A stretch of DNA of 64,000 nt from Pseudo-nitzschia pungens (Eukaryota; Bacillariophyta; Bacillariophyceae; Bacillariales; Bacillariaceae), in assembly GCA_037355855.1 (NCBI GenBank), contig CM074758.1:4809001-4873000 (forward strand). Reading direction: 5' to 3'. The first letter of the stretch is position 1. Each line of letters begins with the position of its first letter. The notes beneath the pieces were generated by a model. It searched no databases. It was not told the DNA's origin and worked only from the letters and a program-made list of their open reading frames with translations. Of this stretch, positions 1 to 10,629 are shown piece after piece. Both the position numbers and the translations under genes were made by a program.

Positions 1-82
<82 letters not shown>
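1..82. repeat. (CAACAG)n microsatellite
   Basis: Uninterrupted CAACAG hexamers run from the window edge to about base 82, then decay into CAG/CGACAG-rich sequence to about 150. The array probably continues left of the window. Confidence 0.95.
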
Positions 83-196
83 CGCGACAAGAGCGAGAAC
101 AACAATAGCGACAGCAACAGCGACAGCAGCAAGAACACGAGCATGAGCATGAGCAAGACAACGAATCAATCCATCGGCGGCCGACTCTTCCCATGA
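2..196 (+). CDS. possible 3' end of a low-complexity protein
   Basis: One frame is open from the left edge to a TGA at 194-196. It would encode an Asn-Ser repeat followed by a Ser/Asn/Lys-rich tail ending in GGRLFP. The ELM2-SANT gene near 54-56 kb shows that this genome tolerates such tracts in host proteins, so a real C-terminus is plausible. No domain is visible, and repeat translation alone could explain the open frame. Confidence 0.25.
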
Positions 197-1953
197 TTCC
201 GATTGGTGCCGCAAACCGCCGGACGCCGAGTGGATCGTGACCAATGGTCATTTCCTCGACGAAAACCGTCCGTGCGGTAATTACAATGTTTCCATTAGTA
301 TTATTATTACTACTACTACTACTACTGCTAGTTTGAATCGAATGATACCGCCGTCATTCAACACGTGCGAACATAACTACCGGTAATTACGTGTAGGACG
401 AATCGATCCAAATCAAAAATATAGAAGCAGTACGGTACAGTACCGAAGTACAAAGTACTACCATTATCATCATCGTCGTCATCATTCATCATCATCATTC
501 ATCATCATCATTCATTATCATCATTCATTCATCATTCATCGTCACGACGAGCTTTGTGCAGTATTACAAAGCAAATTCAATCAATAGCAAATTGTTGAGC
601 TCCTCGCATACTCTTACTCGTAACTTACCCATCGTGGTGCGCAATGATTGTCGTCCCAAAACGCATCGACGAGTTCCCGGTGGTGATCCCGTCCGACTCG
701 ATCCCGGCAAACTCCCGCCCCGTATCACGCGAAAGACGTGACATCCGCAAACCCGCATCCGGCTCCGGGGGTGGCACGGCATCCCGAACCGAACCGAACC
801 GAACCGAACCCAACCCGGGATCCGTGCGGGACCCAGTCTGCCTCGGCGGCAAGAACGTTGGGCTCCTCCTCGGGTTTCGTTTCGAACGGTTGTTCTCGCC
901 CGCCGTTCTTTTCTCGTCGATCCGATCCGATCCGATCCGATCCGATGCGATCCGATGCGATCGGGGGATGGAGCACGGCGTGGAACGCACCTCTCGGGGT
1001 GTTCCTTCCTCGCGCTCCAAAAAGTAGTAAGTTTGCTTGCGCGAAACCGGTAAACCGACTGATACAGTAACTTACTACTGATACCGTAGCTAGCGGGTCT
1101 GTTCAACGAACGAACGAACGAACGAATGAATGAATCCATCGCCCGCGAAGAACGGAACGGGTTCTTGTTGTTCTTCGGGCACCTTCCCGGCTTGGTCCGC
1201 GGTGTAATTACGGTAACCTTATCGCTTGCTTCTTTGCTTGCTTGCTTGATCGAGAAGACACGTCACGTCACGTCACGTCACGTCACGTCACGTCACGTCG
1301 ATGGCGGGGTGAGTGAGTTCCCCGCTGGATTGGTCGGCTCGTTTTACCCCGCACGCACGATATCAGCGATTGATTCGTTCGGTGGTTTCTCTGTTTCGGC
1401 GGGGGCGTTGGCGTTGGCGTTGGCGTTGGCGTTGGCGTTGGCGTTGGCGTTGGCGTTGGCGTTGGCGTTGGCGTTGGCGTTGGCGTTGGCGTTGGCGTTG
1501 GCGTTGGCGTTGGCATTGGCGTTGGAATTGGAATTGACATCCTGGACTTGGACTTTTTCCTCGTCGTCTGTGTGTGTTTGTGTTGGATTTGTATTATTTG
1601 TATTTGTATTTGTATTTGGATTGCTGCACCCGCACGGGTATTTTATGTCTTGTGTCTCCACTTCTTGTTGCGATTCTGGTGGATTATTGTTTTTGTCTCC
1701 CTCACCGACAGTAAAAACCTTAACCGTAAAAACCTTAACCGTCGAGCAGCAGCGTTTTTCCTTGCAATCATGCGCGCGAGATTTCAAAGTGGTTCTTGCA
1801 ATTTTGAAGGAGCTCGACACTAAGAAACACTAATCTTAGTTAAATTTTTAGGTTACAAATCGCACCTCCCCTGATTTCGGAAACCCTTATCCTAAAAAAA
1901 GAACCCATTAAAATTAAAATTACTGAGATGATCATTCGGACCACCGGATTGTC
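197..1953. other. microsatellite-rich DNA without a convincing gene
   Basis: Simple-sequence tracts follow one another: ACT triplets near 307-328, CAT-rich tracts 465-540, CGAAC units 785-812, GATCC units about 919-961, CGAA/TGAA units about 1104-1135, and CGTCA units about 1261-1300. Several overlapping ORFs on both strands translate these repeats (for example an Ala-Leu run or Pro-Thr run over GCGTTG units) and have no conserved domain. I see no supported gene here. Confidence 0.7.
1404..1527. repeat. (GCGTTG)n microsatellite, about 20 copies
   Basis: A nearly perfect GCGTTG hexamer array, decaying at its right end into GGCATT and GGAATT units. Confidence 0.95.
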
Positions 1954-2305
1954 TGTCGTATCTCTGGAAACCAGAAGAAAACGACCGAAGATAGAAGATA
2001 GAAATAGTTGTGTTGATAATTTCTGAATTAAGGAATTATGAATGAAATTAGATAAAAGATAAAATAGAATGTTTCTCGTACAACGCCGTGTTGAAAGAAT
2101 TCAAACAGACGTAGAGAAACTCGGAATGGTCTTGAAGAACATAAAGAACAGTTCTTCAAAGAACCTAGAGTCATAGAGAACCTGAGTCGGGGACATCAGT
2201 CATAGAGAACCTTGAAGTTGATAGAAACATTGTTTTGTTTCTTAAAATATAAATGGTTTGTTTCTTGTATATTTCTTGTGTGTCGTAGTTTTGGGACATA
2301 CGACA
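1954..2305 (-). repeat. 3' LTR of Gypsy element G1
   Basis: 352-base copy starting TGTCGTA and ending TACGACA, matching 9525-9876 throughout by eye. Preceded by the target duplication TTGTC at 1949-1953. Confidence 0.95.
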
Positions 2306-2349
2306 TTATCTTTCTTCTCGAGATAGATCTTGTTGAACTTGGAAAGATC

Positions 2350-5300
2350 TCATGGGGAATGATAAGGCTTGATACGTCTGAGATTAATCCGTTCAATGAT
2401 ATGCTCATTGCGAAGGAAAGATACAGTACCATTGGTGTGGACTTGAGTGATGGTAAATGGGCCAATTGCTCTGGAACCAAGCGCATCAGTCTTGTAGTTG
2501 AAGATCATGATCTGATCACCAATGTTGTAGTCATGGTGTTTACGACGCTTGTTTTCTCTGAGCGCATTCTGATCAATAACAGATTGGCGTTTGGATCTGA
2601 GGAGTTTGATATCAGTGATGATAGGGATTGGAAGGAACATATCACGATGGAAGGCAATAGCTCCAGGTGAAACACCAAATGTTTTATGCACAGTGCATCT
2701 GACAGCAAATTGAGCAGAGGCAAAAACATTGTCAATGAGGTCAATAGCTTGTTGCAAATCCTGAGGAGGATTAGCATGAAGTTCAGTGCGCATGGCGGAT
2801 TTCATAGTATCATGCACACGTTCCAAAACAGCATTGGCTTGAGGATTTTTGACTGTGGTTGGAACAGGCTTGATGTCAAGGTTAATAAGGTGAGATTGAA
2901 AATCAACATTGAGGTATTCAGAACCTTGATAAAAAATGCATCTGCTGGGTTTTGGATAGCGAGAAAGCCATGCATCGTTTAATGCATAGATGGACATTTT
3001 ACCTGAGGGATTCATTTGTGGAGCACGTTTGATTTCAAGGAGGTTAGTGCACATATCCATAATGGTGAAACCATTAAATTCAACATTACCAATATTTGGG
3101 ATATTGACATTCCAAGGGCCAATGGTGTCAATTGCAATAGTTTCCCAAGGGATGGAGAGTTCTTCACGAGTTGCAAGATGCCCATAAGAAATGTGGGTAT
3201 TTTTGTGGCGTTGACAAGCATCACAAGTCTTGCAATATTCAGCAACAGCATCCTTGAGGCCTGGAGAATAAATGTGGATGGATATAGTTCGTGTCAAACG
3301 TTCAGCGCCTGCATGACCAAGTACATGATGATACCAGTTGATGGTGTCTTGGACAAGCGCATTTGGAAGGACAATTTTGGTTTGGTTGTTTTTAGAATAA
3401 ACCTTGAGTTCAGTACCAGCAAAATCTTTGGTAGAATAATGCTTGGTGTTCTGGATGGTGGAATCTGCTGCTTGAGCCTTGGCGAGAGCATCAAAACGCA
3501 GAGGATATGCAGGAAGATCTGCAGGGTAATTGATAAAAAGATCAGCAATGGAAAGATCGGAAGTGTCAACCTTGGAGATTGGCTGAGTGTTTGGATCTTT
3601 GGAATCTTTGGAATCTTTGGAAGGAGAAACAGAAGGCAAACCCTGCTCCTCCTCCAAGGGAAGGCGCGAGAGAGCATCAGCTAGGATGTTGTCTTTGCCT
3701 TGGATGAACTTGAAAACAGGACTGAAATCTTCAAGGAGCATGCGCCAGGTCATAATTCTGTTGGATTGGAGATTTTGACGAGTGAGGTTTTCATGGTCAG
3801 TGTAAACAATAATAATTGCACCCCAAAGAATAGTCCGGTATTCTTTGAAGACTTCCACAATGCAAAGCATTTCTTTGTCAATGGTTGGATATTTGAGTTG
3901 AGTGGAAGTGAGTTTCCTGGAGAAGCATGCAACAATTTTACCATTTTGAATAATCACAGCACCAAGTTGATAATCGGAGGCATCAGTGTAGACATCATAA
4001 GGGAGATTAGGATCAGGATATGTGAGGAGAATTTCCTCAGCAATCATGGTTTTGGCAGCTTTGAAGGCAGCAAGCAATTCAGGAGTTGGCTTGACCGGTC
4101 CACGAGCCTTGCCAGAGAGGGCAGTGAGAGGAGCCAAAATCTCATCGCGCTTGCGCCAATGAGCCCGATAAAAATTAATCATGCCAATGAAGGAGCGCAG
4201 ATCAGTGGTGCTTTGTGGGAAAGCAAGTTTCAAAATGGGAGCAATCTTGTTGGGATTTGGAAGAATGCCAGTGGTGGTGATGATATGTCCAAGCCAAGGA
4301 GCGCGTTGTTGGAACCAGTGGCATTTGGCAGGCTTAACAGAGAAGTTGTTGGCTTGCAGGATGGACAAAACAGTGGAGACAGTTTTGCAGTGAGATTGAA
4401 AGGTATCGGAGAAGATACCAATGTCATCAATATAGACTTCAACACTGTTGAGGTTGATAAAAAGGGATTCCATACAGCCTTGCGCCCAGCTTGGAGAGTT
4501 GAGGAAGCCCATTGGGAGTCTGAGCAATCTGAATTTGCCAAAAGGGGTGACAAGCACACAGAGCCAAGTAGAAGGCTCATCCAATTTGAAGGTATGGAAT
4601 TGCATGCTGACGTCAATAAGGGTGACATATTTGAACCCACGGCGTCGATGGAAAATATCTTGGATCTTGGGCAATGGATAGTGGAGCTTTTTAGTGACTT
4701 TGTTAAGCTCTCGAAAATCAGAAATGATTCTGCAGGAGCCATCCGGCTTGGGGACAACAAATGTGGGCATACCCCATTCAGTTGCATAGCAGTGTTCAAG
4801 AATGCCAAGTTTTACCTGCCGAAGGAGTTCAGTTTTAACAGCGTCCTGTTGGTGGATAGGGATACTGTAGGGCTGCTTGATATGATATGGTTTTGCACCC
4901 GGTTGGAGTTCAATGTGGAATTCCTTGTGGGGGAAAATCCCAAGTTCTCTGTGAGAGAGACCTTCAAACAGAGGATGGTGTTTGGAGAGAATCTGAAGCA
5001 ACTGGGATTGTTGGTCAGTGGAAAGATGGTTTTGGTTGGAAACCAGTTCTTGCAAATCAGTTTTCTCATATTTGGTTGCACTATCAACGTAGGATTGAGA
5101 GGTTTGTGCGATGTAGGCTTCAGCAATGGAGTAGGGTTCATTGCTGATGATCTTCTGAACCAAGGTTTGATTGGTGAAGTAGGATCTTGGATGGAAGGGC
5201 ATATCCTTATCAAACCAAGAAACAAGGGAGGCTTCAAAATCCATTTTGATGGCAAGCTTCTTCATAGTGGCACGTCCGATGATCAAATCGTAGTACATGT

Positions 5301-6018
5301 TGTCAACCACAAAACAAGTCAAGTGCTTAACACGCCTGGAATAAGAGAGTTCTGGAAACATAATGTCAGTAAGATAAACATATTCAGCGCATTTAAACTT
5401 GCCATTGGGAGTATCCAATCCAATTGGAGATTCAAGGACATGGATGGGAATGGTTCTGGGGATTTGCTTTTTGGAGATTAATTCAAATGTGGAGCCACTA
5501 TCAAAGAGGGTTTTGAAATAAAATTTGCCGGAGATATCGTTGATGGATTTGCATGTAGTCAATGTAGTGGGAGCCAAATCAGTGCAAGGTTTGGAAATCA
5601 GTGGTTCAAATGGTTCAGGATTTGGATCTGGTGGAGCTGGAGATAGAACAATGGAAGGATCATGTGGATCAGCAGGGGCTGTGAACACTTCAGCAAGAGG
5701 TGTATCATCAGCAGTGGATGGTTGAATTGGAAAGCGTTGGAGATCCTGATGATAATAGGTGTCATCAATTTCAGCGTTGACATGAAAGAGGTCAACCCAA
5801 ACGTCTTCAGGTGGAGAAATAAAGGTGCAAACATGACCATCACCAGAAGAAGGCGGATTGCTGGGACCAGTTGTCACTGAAGAAGGGCGAGAGCTGTTTG
5901 CAGAGCCTGTTGCTGCGTTTGCATCAGCTGAAGACCGATTGTTGTTGTTGTTGTTAGAAGGACCACGACGCTTGCCATTAGGATTGTCAATGTTTTTGAA
6001 ACATTGACCCCAAGTATG
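2350..6018 (-). CDS. Gypsy pol polyprotein of G1 (protease-RT-RNase H-integrase)
   Basis: Polyprotein for reverse transcription and integration of G1. Counting from 6036, the visible order is: N-rich linker; aspartic protease FDSGS near residue 177; RT with the YIDD active site near 535; RNase H with YTDASD near 678 and an intact TDH; an HHCC zinc finger with CX2C near 900-940; integrase core with first Asp in AIDTIGPW and Glu in NAVLERV. The second catalytic Asp is missing: the position reads Tyr (TAT, 2929-2931) in CIFYQGSEY, where the family has Asp. It is in frame with the gag segment once the nested element is removed, so gag-pol was one frame. There are no stops inside the segment. Confidence 0.93.
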   Translation of the reverse strand, partial: HTWGQCFKNIDNPNGKRRGPSNNNNNNRSSADANAATGSANSSRPSSVTTGPSNPPSSGDGHVCTFISPPEDVWVDLFHVNAEIDDTYYHQDLQRFPIQPSTADDTPLAEVFTAPADPHDPSIVLSPAPPDPNPEPFEPLISKPCTDLAPTTLTTCKSINDISGKFYFKTLFDSGSTFELISKKQIPRTIPIHVLESPIGLDTPNGKFKCAEYVYLTDIMFPELSYSRRVKHLTCFVVDNMYYDLIIGRATMKKLAIKMDFEASLVSWFDKDMPFHPRSYFTNQTLVQKIISNEPYSIAEAYIAQTSQSYVDSATKYEKTDLQELVSNQNHLSTDQQSQLLQILSKHHPLFEGLSHRELGIFPHKEFHIELQPGAKPYHIKQPYSIPIHQQDAVKTELLRQVKLGILEHCYATEWGMPTFVVPKPDGSCRIISDFRELNKVTKKLHYPLPKIQDIFHRRRGFKYVTLIDVSMQFHTFKLDEPSTWLCVLVTPFGKFRLLRLPMGFLNSPSWAQGCMESLFINLNSVEVYIDDIGIFSDTFQSHCKTVSTVLSILQANNFSVKPAKCHWFQQRAPWLGHIITTTGILPNPNKIAPILKLAFPQSTTDLRSFIGMINFYRAHWRKRDEILAPLTALSGKARGPVKPTPELLAAFKAAKTMIAEEILLTYPDPNLPYDVYTDASDYQLGAVIIQNGKIVACFSRKLTSTQLKYPTIDKEMLCIVEVFKEYRTILWGAIIIVYTDHENLTRQNLQSNRIMTWRMLLEDFSPVFKFIQGKDNILADALSRLPLEEEQGLPSVSPSKDSKDSKDPNTQPISKVDTSDLSIADLFINYPADLPAYPLRFDALAKAQAADSTIQNTKHYSTKDFAGTELKVYSKNNQTKIVLPNALVQDTINWYHHVLGHAGAERLTRTISIHIYSPGLKDAVAEYCKTCDACQRHKNTHISYGHLATREELSIPWETIAIDTIGPWNVNIPNIGNVEFNGFTIMDMCTNLLEIKRAPQMNPSGKMSIYALNDAWLSRYPKPSRCIFYQGSEYLNVDFQSHLINLDIKPVPTTVKNPQANAVLERVHDTMKSAMRTELHANPPQDLQQAIDLIDNVFASAQFAVRCTVHKTFGVSPGAIAFHRDMFLPIPIITDIKLLRSKRQSVIDQNALRENKRRKHHDYNIGDQIMIFNYKTDALGSRAIGPFTITQVHTNGTVSFLRNEHIIERINLRRIKPYHSP

Positions 6019-6218
6019 TGCCGTGCACCGAACCAACCCTAAATAAGGTTAAGGTTTGGATCAGAGCAAGATCGGCGATGAGCTGACTCAGCAGGGCTCG
6101 CTGACCACTCGCTCAGTGCTCCACAAGAGAGCACCTCCAATAACCTCACTAATGATCTAATAGCTCACAATTTGCATATCACTACTATTCTAATCACTAG
6201 TAGACCCGGGGTATGGCA
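6019..6218. repeat. left LTR of the nested element
   Basis: 200 bases, TGCC...GGCA, identical by eye to 8060-8259. Confidence 0.93.
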
Positions 6219-8059
6219 TGATTTTAAAATCAGGCTGAGTGCTGATGACCACGAGCAGAAAGAAATCGATCGGCCAAGGGACCGACGAGATCGAAAGACT
6301 GCCAGAAAATGGAGGCACGGAGAAGCAAAAACAGGGAGAAGGATATCCAGTGTCTGCAGCACAAGGAAGACCGACCCCAGCAACTGTTGGCGCCCAAAGG
6401 AGGGAGCAACAGCAGCAACAGAGACACCTAAGTACCTAAACAGGACCATGGTCGACAACAGAAATAATCGAAATTATCAAAAAAAAAGAAGAAAAATCGA
6501 CCGATCCAGTGTGACGGCGATTACAAAGACGCTACGGCGACAAAGACGGGATAAAACGGAACAACGTCAATCCCAGTTGCAGTTAGCACCATTAGATGGA
6601 GCAACAGCAACAACGGAGATACCCGAGGACCTCAATAGGACCACGGTTGAGCAAACCAAAATAATCGATCGATCATCGATAGGGTAAAGCAGCAACAACA
6701 AGGCCAACCTTGTTCCGGACAACCAACCAGTCCACAGGGAGCTCTAAATAAACCAGAGCAATCACGCAAAATTGAGAAACAACACCCACAGAGGGGCTCT
6801 GGAGTTACAAAATATGAACCTCCAGTCGGCTGCTGCAAATACACCCAAAATCAAAACACATAAACAATCGACGTACGTGTTGTTCCAGGCGATACGATTC
6901 AAAGGAACGATCGCGAACAATCAACCAAATAATGAACGTCGGGAAGACGACCGATCCAGGGTGACGGCGGCTACTAACTCCGATTACAATGGGACGGCGA
7001 CAAAAATGGGATAAAACGGAGGAACGTCAATCCCAGTTGCAGCTAGCACCATCAGATGGAGCAGCAGCAACAACAGCGAGACCTAAGGACCTCGATAGGT
7101 CCATGGTCGACAAAATAACAAACGTCAGAAAGCCGTTCGAAGAACGAAACAATAAGGAAGACCGTTCCAGGAACAACGGCAAGAAACCGGGATAAAACGG
7201 AGCAACGTCAATCCCAGTCGCAGCTAGCACCATTAGATGGAACAGCAGCAGCAACCGACCGATCTAGCAAAACGACGGCAAGAGATGACCGATCCGCGAG
7301 ACGGCAACACGAAATTAACTCAATGCGCGATCGCAAACAATACCTCCAATCGTTCGATGAGCGACGGAACTGGAACAGTCGCAGCTAGCACCATTAGATG
7401 GAGCAGCAGCAACTGAGACACCTAAGGCCCTTAATAGGACCACGGTTGTCGACAAAAGAAAATAACAAACGGCGGAAAACCGACGTTTGTGTTGTTGTTA
7501 CAGGCGATACGATTCACAGACGAACGATCGCGAACAATCCAACGCAACGTCAACAAACCGATACAACACGGTCGACATTGCATCCAAACTAATAAACCTC
7601 ACCATTCCCATGTGGTGGGTGAGGACTTCTTTTTAACAGCCAACAATGCTGGAACGCGAAGAGCTACATGCTTTCGTGGAGGCGAAGGATGTGGACTACA
7701 CCTACAGACTACGAGTTGTACAAGCTCCACAGGTTTGACAAAACCACTCCTCTCTTCTCTCCATTCTACAGAGGAGGATACAGCGCACTCCCTGCAGGTG
7801 GACATAGCCCAGTCAAATGACTACTATGGGCTGATTGCAACCTCATCATTCCCACGTGGTGGGTGAGGACTTCTTTCCTTTACTATTACAACCTCATCAT
7901 TCCCATGTGGTGGGTGAGGACTTCTAATAACAGCAGTATGGATCATAAGACCGTTCCAACAGCAGTGATACTCCCTAGTCCAGCAGCTCATAATTAATGT
8001 GACTGTAACGATTGGAAAGGGATTGATTGAACCAATAGTGACATTCCCATGGAGGCGTA
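6219..8059. repeat. interior of nested element: non-coding, built from repeated modules
   Basis: Two repeat types dominate. A module of roughly 45-90 bases centred on AGCACCATTAGATGGAGCA recurs near 6585, 7045, 7226 and 7390, usually followed by a GGACC...GGTCGAC segment. A second module around CATTCCCATGTGGTGGGTGA recurs near 7605, 7845 and 7897. Short frames in 7650-7830 could be debris of a captured gene, but none is open for long and none is recognised. Confidence 0.7.
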
Positions 8060-8259
8060 TGCCGTGCACCGAACCAACCCTAAATAAGGTTAAGGTTTGG
8101 ATCAGAGCAAGATCGGCGATGAGCTGACTCAGCAGGGCTCGCTGACCACTCGCTCAGTGCTCCACAAGAGAGCACCTCCAATAACCTCACTAATGATCTA
8201 ATAGCTCACAATTTGCATATCACTACTATTCTAATCACTAGTAGACCCGGGGTATGGCA
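8060..8259. repeat. right LTR of the nested element
   Basis: 200 bases, TGCC...GGCA, followed by the GTATG target copy. Confidence 0.93.
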
Positions 8260-9131
8260 GTATGGTTGCTACCAGGATGAATAGGACATGGGTCTGTATC
8301 CTTGATTCTGTTGTTGGAATTAGAGTTGGAACTGGCGGAAGAATTCTGTGAGGAATTGTTGTTGTTGTTCGAACGCCGACCGTTGTTGTTGCCAGAACGA
8401 CGGTTGTTGTTGTTCCGATTTTTACCAGTTTGTCTGTTGGAGGACTTGTTGGAATTGTTGTTGTTGTTCCTACGATTGGCCTTGGTACAATAACGTTCCA
8501 TTCTGGTGATAATATCAGCAAGAGTATCATCATAGGGTGAATGATGATCTTCGTAGGTGTCTTTCCAATCAGATGGCATGGAATCGTAAATGAGGCTTTT
8601 AAAATCATCCTCAGGAATGATGGCATCTGCAGCAGTGGTTGGAGCACCAGGTAACAAGGGAAGCACCACATTGTTATGGTAAGTGACCAAGGAAACAAAG
8701 CTGGAAACAGTCATGGAAGTGGTCTTTTTGATCTGAGAAAGGAATCGTTTGTGGTTTCGATAGACGTCATCGTTGTTAGAGAACTTGAACCGAATGAAGG
8801 CACGAACGTCGTCGTCAAAATGAGGCACCGTTTCAGTATGTCCAATGATGTTGGTTCTCCACCAAGTCTTATCAGAATAGTTTCGTAGAATGTCTGGGAA
8901 CTTGGTGTATAGTTTTGGACCTGTTGTCCAACCCATGGCATGACGCGCTTCAGTAAATTCATAAATAGAATGAAGCAATTGTAAGAGAGTGGACGTTGTA
9001 GTGATAAAGGATACCTTTATCTTAGTTGTTTCAGTCTCAGTTTCAGTGGTTATAACACGTTTGTACTCAGCCTTTTCAAGTTCTTCTGGTTCGAAGTCGA
9101 ACTTAAATGGAAGAGGTGTAATAGAAGACAT
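8260..9131 (-). CDS. Gypsy gag of G1 (interrupted by nested element)
   Basis: Capsid-like Gag. The start chosen is the ATG at 9131 (MSSITPLPFKF); an upstream in-frame ATG at 9251 exists, but the intervening stretch translates a TATATA tract and seems unlikely to be coding. The C-terminal part is Arg/Asn/Ser-rich, followed by CPIH, the first half of a CCHC-like zinc knuckle whose second half lies across the nested insertion at the start of the pol segment. The present frame runs into the inserted LTR and stops at 8238. Removing 2,246 bases (nested element plus one target copy) joins gag and pol in frame. Confidence 0.85.
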
Positions 9132-9524
9132 GGTTGTTGCTGGGTAATGCTGGGTATGTGTAGGTATATATGTGTTGGTATATATATATATAAGTGAGAA
9201 GGTATTGGTGGATACCTTAGACAGCTTGTAGTTAAGGGAAGTAGTTGTCAAGTGTTGTCGGAGAACCTTAAGCTTGTTTGCTTAAGTATAAAAAATAAAC
9301 TTAAAAATAAATGACCAAAGGTATGAATGACCGAAGGTATGAATGACCGAAGGTTGGTATGATGTTGGTAACCTTAACCTTGGAAGGTATGGTATGGTAC
9401 GTGTTGAGGTACCGTAAGGTTAAATGGTATGAGTAGGTTAATTATCCGGATGAAGATAGGTTAAGAATTATAATCAATTCAAAGAATTGACAATGGTGGT
9501 CGTCGTAATCGACTGTAATTACAG

Positions 9525-9876
9525 TGTCGTATCTCTGGAAACCAGAAGAAAACGACCGAAGATAGAAGATAGAAATAGTTGTGTTGATAATTTCTGAATT
9601 AAGGAATTATGAATGAAATTAGATAAAAGATAAAATAGAATGTTTCTCGTACAACGCCGTGTTGAAAGAATTCAAACAGACGTAGAGAAACTCGGAATGG
9701 TCTTGAAGAACATAAAGAACAGTTCTTCAAAGAACCTAGAGTCATAGAGAACCTGAGTCGGGGACATCAGTCATAGAGAACCTTGAAGTTGATAGAAACA
9801 TTGTTTTGTTTCTTAAAATATAAATGGTTTGTTTCTTGTATATTTCTTGTGTGTCGTAGTTTTGGGACATACGACA
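9525..9876 (-). repeat. 5' LTR of Gypsy element G1
   Basis: 352 bases, indistinguishable by eye from 1954-2305. Followed by the target duplication TTGTC at 9877-9881. It should hold the element promoter, read on the minus strand. Confidence 0.95.
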
Positions 9877-10629
9877 TTGTCCATTCTCCATTCTCATCTC
9901 TTGTTTCCTGTTTCTTGTCCACACAAATATCCTCTGTACACGTGTCTACTGGAGACCCTATTTATTATTTATACTTATTGCACTGTAGACTCGGTACTAC
10001 TTAGAGTCCTATTTTTAGTAACCTTGGTAATGTCTCTTCCAGTAAGTGGTAACCTTAATGTCTCTGGTTCTAGTCCCGGTCATTCTTATTAGTGGAGTTG
10101 TAAAAATTGGAATTGCATAACATTTTTAGAACGTAGCTCTTAGTTCGGCAGAACTGGGGGTCTGGGGGTGGAGAAAAGTGAAAAAGTCGTAAAAAAAGGT
10201 TTTTTGTGGTAGGGTTCTACGAGAAAGTGAACTGTTAAAACCTATTGAAAAACACTTAATTCTGTGGAAGCCATTAAAAATGATTACAAATGAGGTATGG
10301 CAATACAAAATTAGAATATAGCATGTCGTAGTACGAATTATTTTTGATTTCAAATTGTATATTATAATCGCAACAGTCATACAATGTTGTTTACTTCGTA
10401 TAGCCTAATAATCGCAGAGTCATACAACGTTGTTTATATGGTAAGCCCTGGCTTTAATAATGTAAAACGAATTACCGTATTTTGGACTTCAACTCGTATA
10501 TTAGTGGTAAAATGTACCATACCTAGTATTGCAACGTACATTAAAATGAACAAATAAGGTTTACGGTACGGTAGTTTTATTATCATGGCTTTAATAATGT
10601 ATTACGAATTATTTTTTATTTCAAATAAT
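9877..10629. other. AT-rich dispersed-repeat DNA, no gene seen
   Basis: After the G1 target copy this stretch has no long open frame. A segment near 10094-10140 (GGAGTTGTAAAAATT ... ACATTTTTAGAACGTAGC) recurs at about 16533-16580. The block 10401-10560 (containing CATACAACGTTGTTTATATG) recurs at about 11041 and 11243, and it supplies an unoccupied version of the Harbinger insertion site. Confidence 0.7.

Larger units (their letters stand above)
6019..8259. mobile_element. nested non-autonomous LTR element, 2,241 bases
   Basis: Two identical 200-base direct repeats (6019-6218, 8060-8259) begin TGCC and end GGCA. The element is flanked by GTATG on both sides (6014-6018 and 8260-8264), an LTR-type 5-base target duplication. 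The interior (6219-8059) holds no RT, integrase or gag frame, so it must have been moved by proteins supplied in trans. Its size and short LTRs fall between TRIM and LARD classes. Orientation is not fixed: neither end has an obvious primer site or polypurine tract. Confidence 0.92.
1954..9876 (-). mobile_element. Gypsy-type LTR retrotransposon (element G1), full length, with a nested insertion
   Basis: Two 352-base direct repeats that look identical by eye (1954-2305 and 9525-9876) begin TGTCGTA and end TACGACA, the usual TG...CA ends within a 7-base inverted repeat. The element is flanked by TTGTC on both sides (1949-1953 and 9877-9881), a 5-base target duplication made at integration. The interior encodes gag and a pol with the order protease, RT, RNase H, integrase, which defines Ty3/Gypsy. 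Identical LTRs point to recent insertion. A purine-rich stretch abuts the 3' LTR (about 2306-2319 read on minus). I could not identify a clear tRNA primer site. The frame is split by another LTR element at 6019-8259. Confidence 0.96.

Noticed and set aside
1126..1833. Long ORFs on both strands over the GCGTTG array
   Set aside because: Dipeptide runs dictated by a hexamer repeat; no domain, and all frames are open over the repeat.
3016..5481. Plus-strand ORFs up to 593 residues across 3.0-5.5 kb
   Set aside because: Antisense mirror of the G1 pol frame, which has the recognisable domains.
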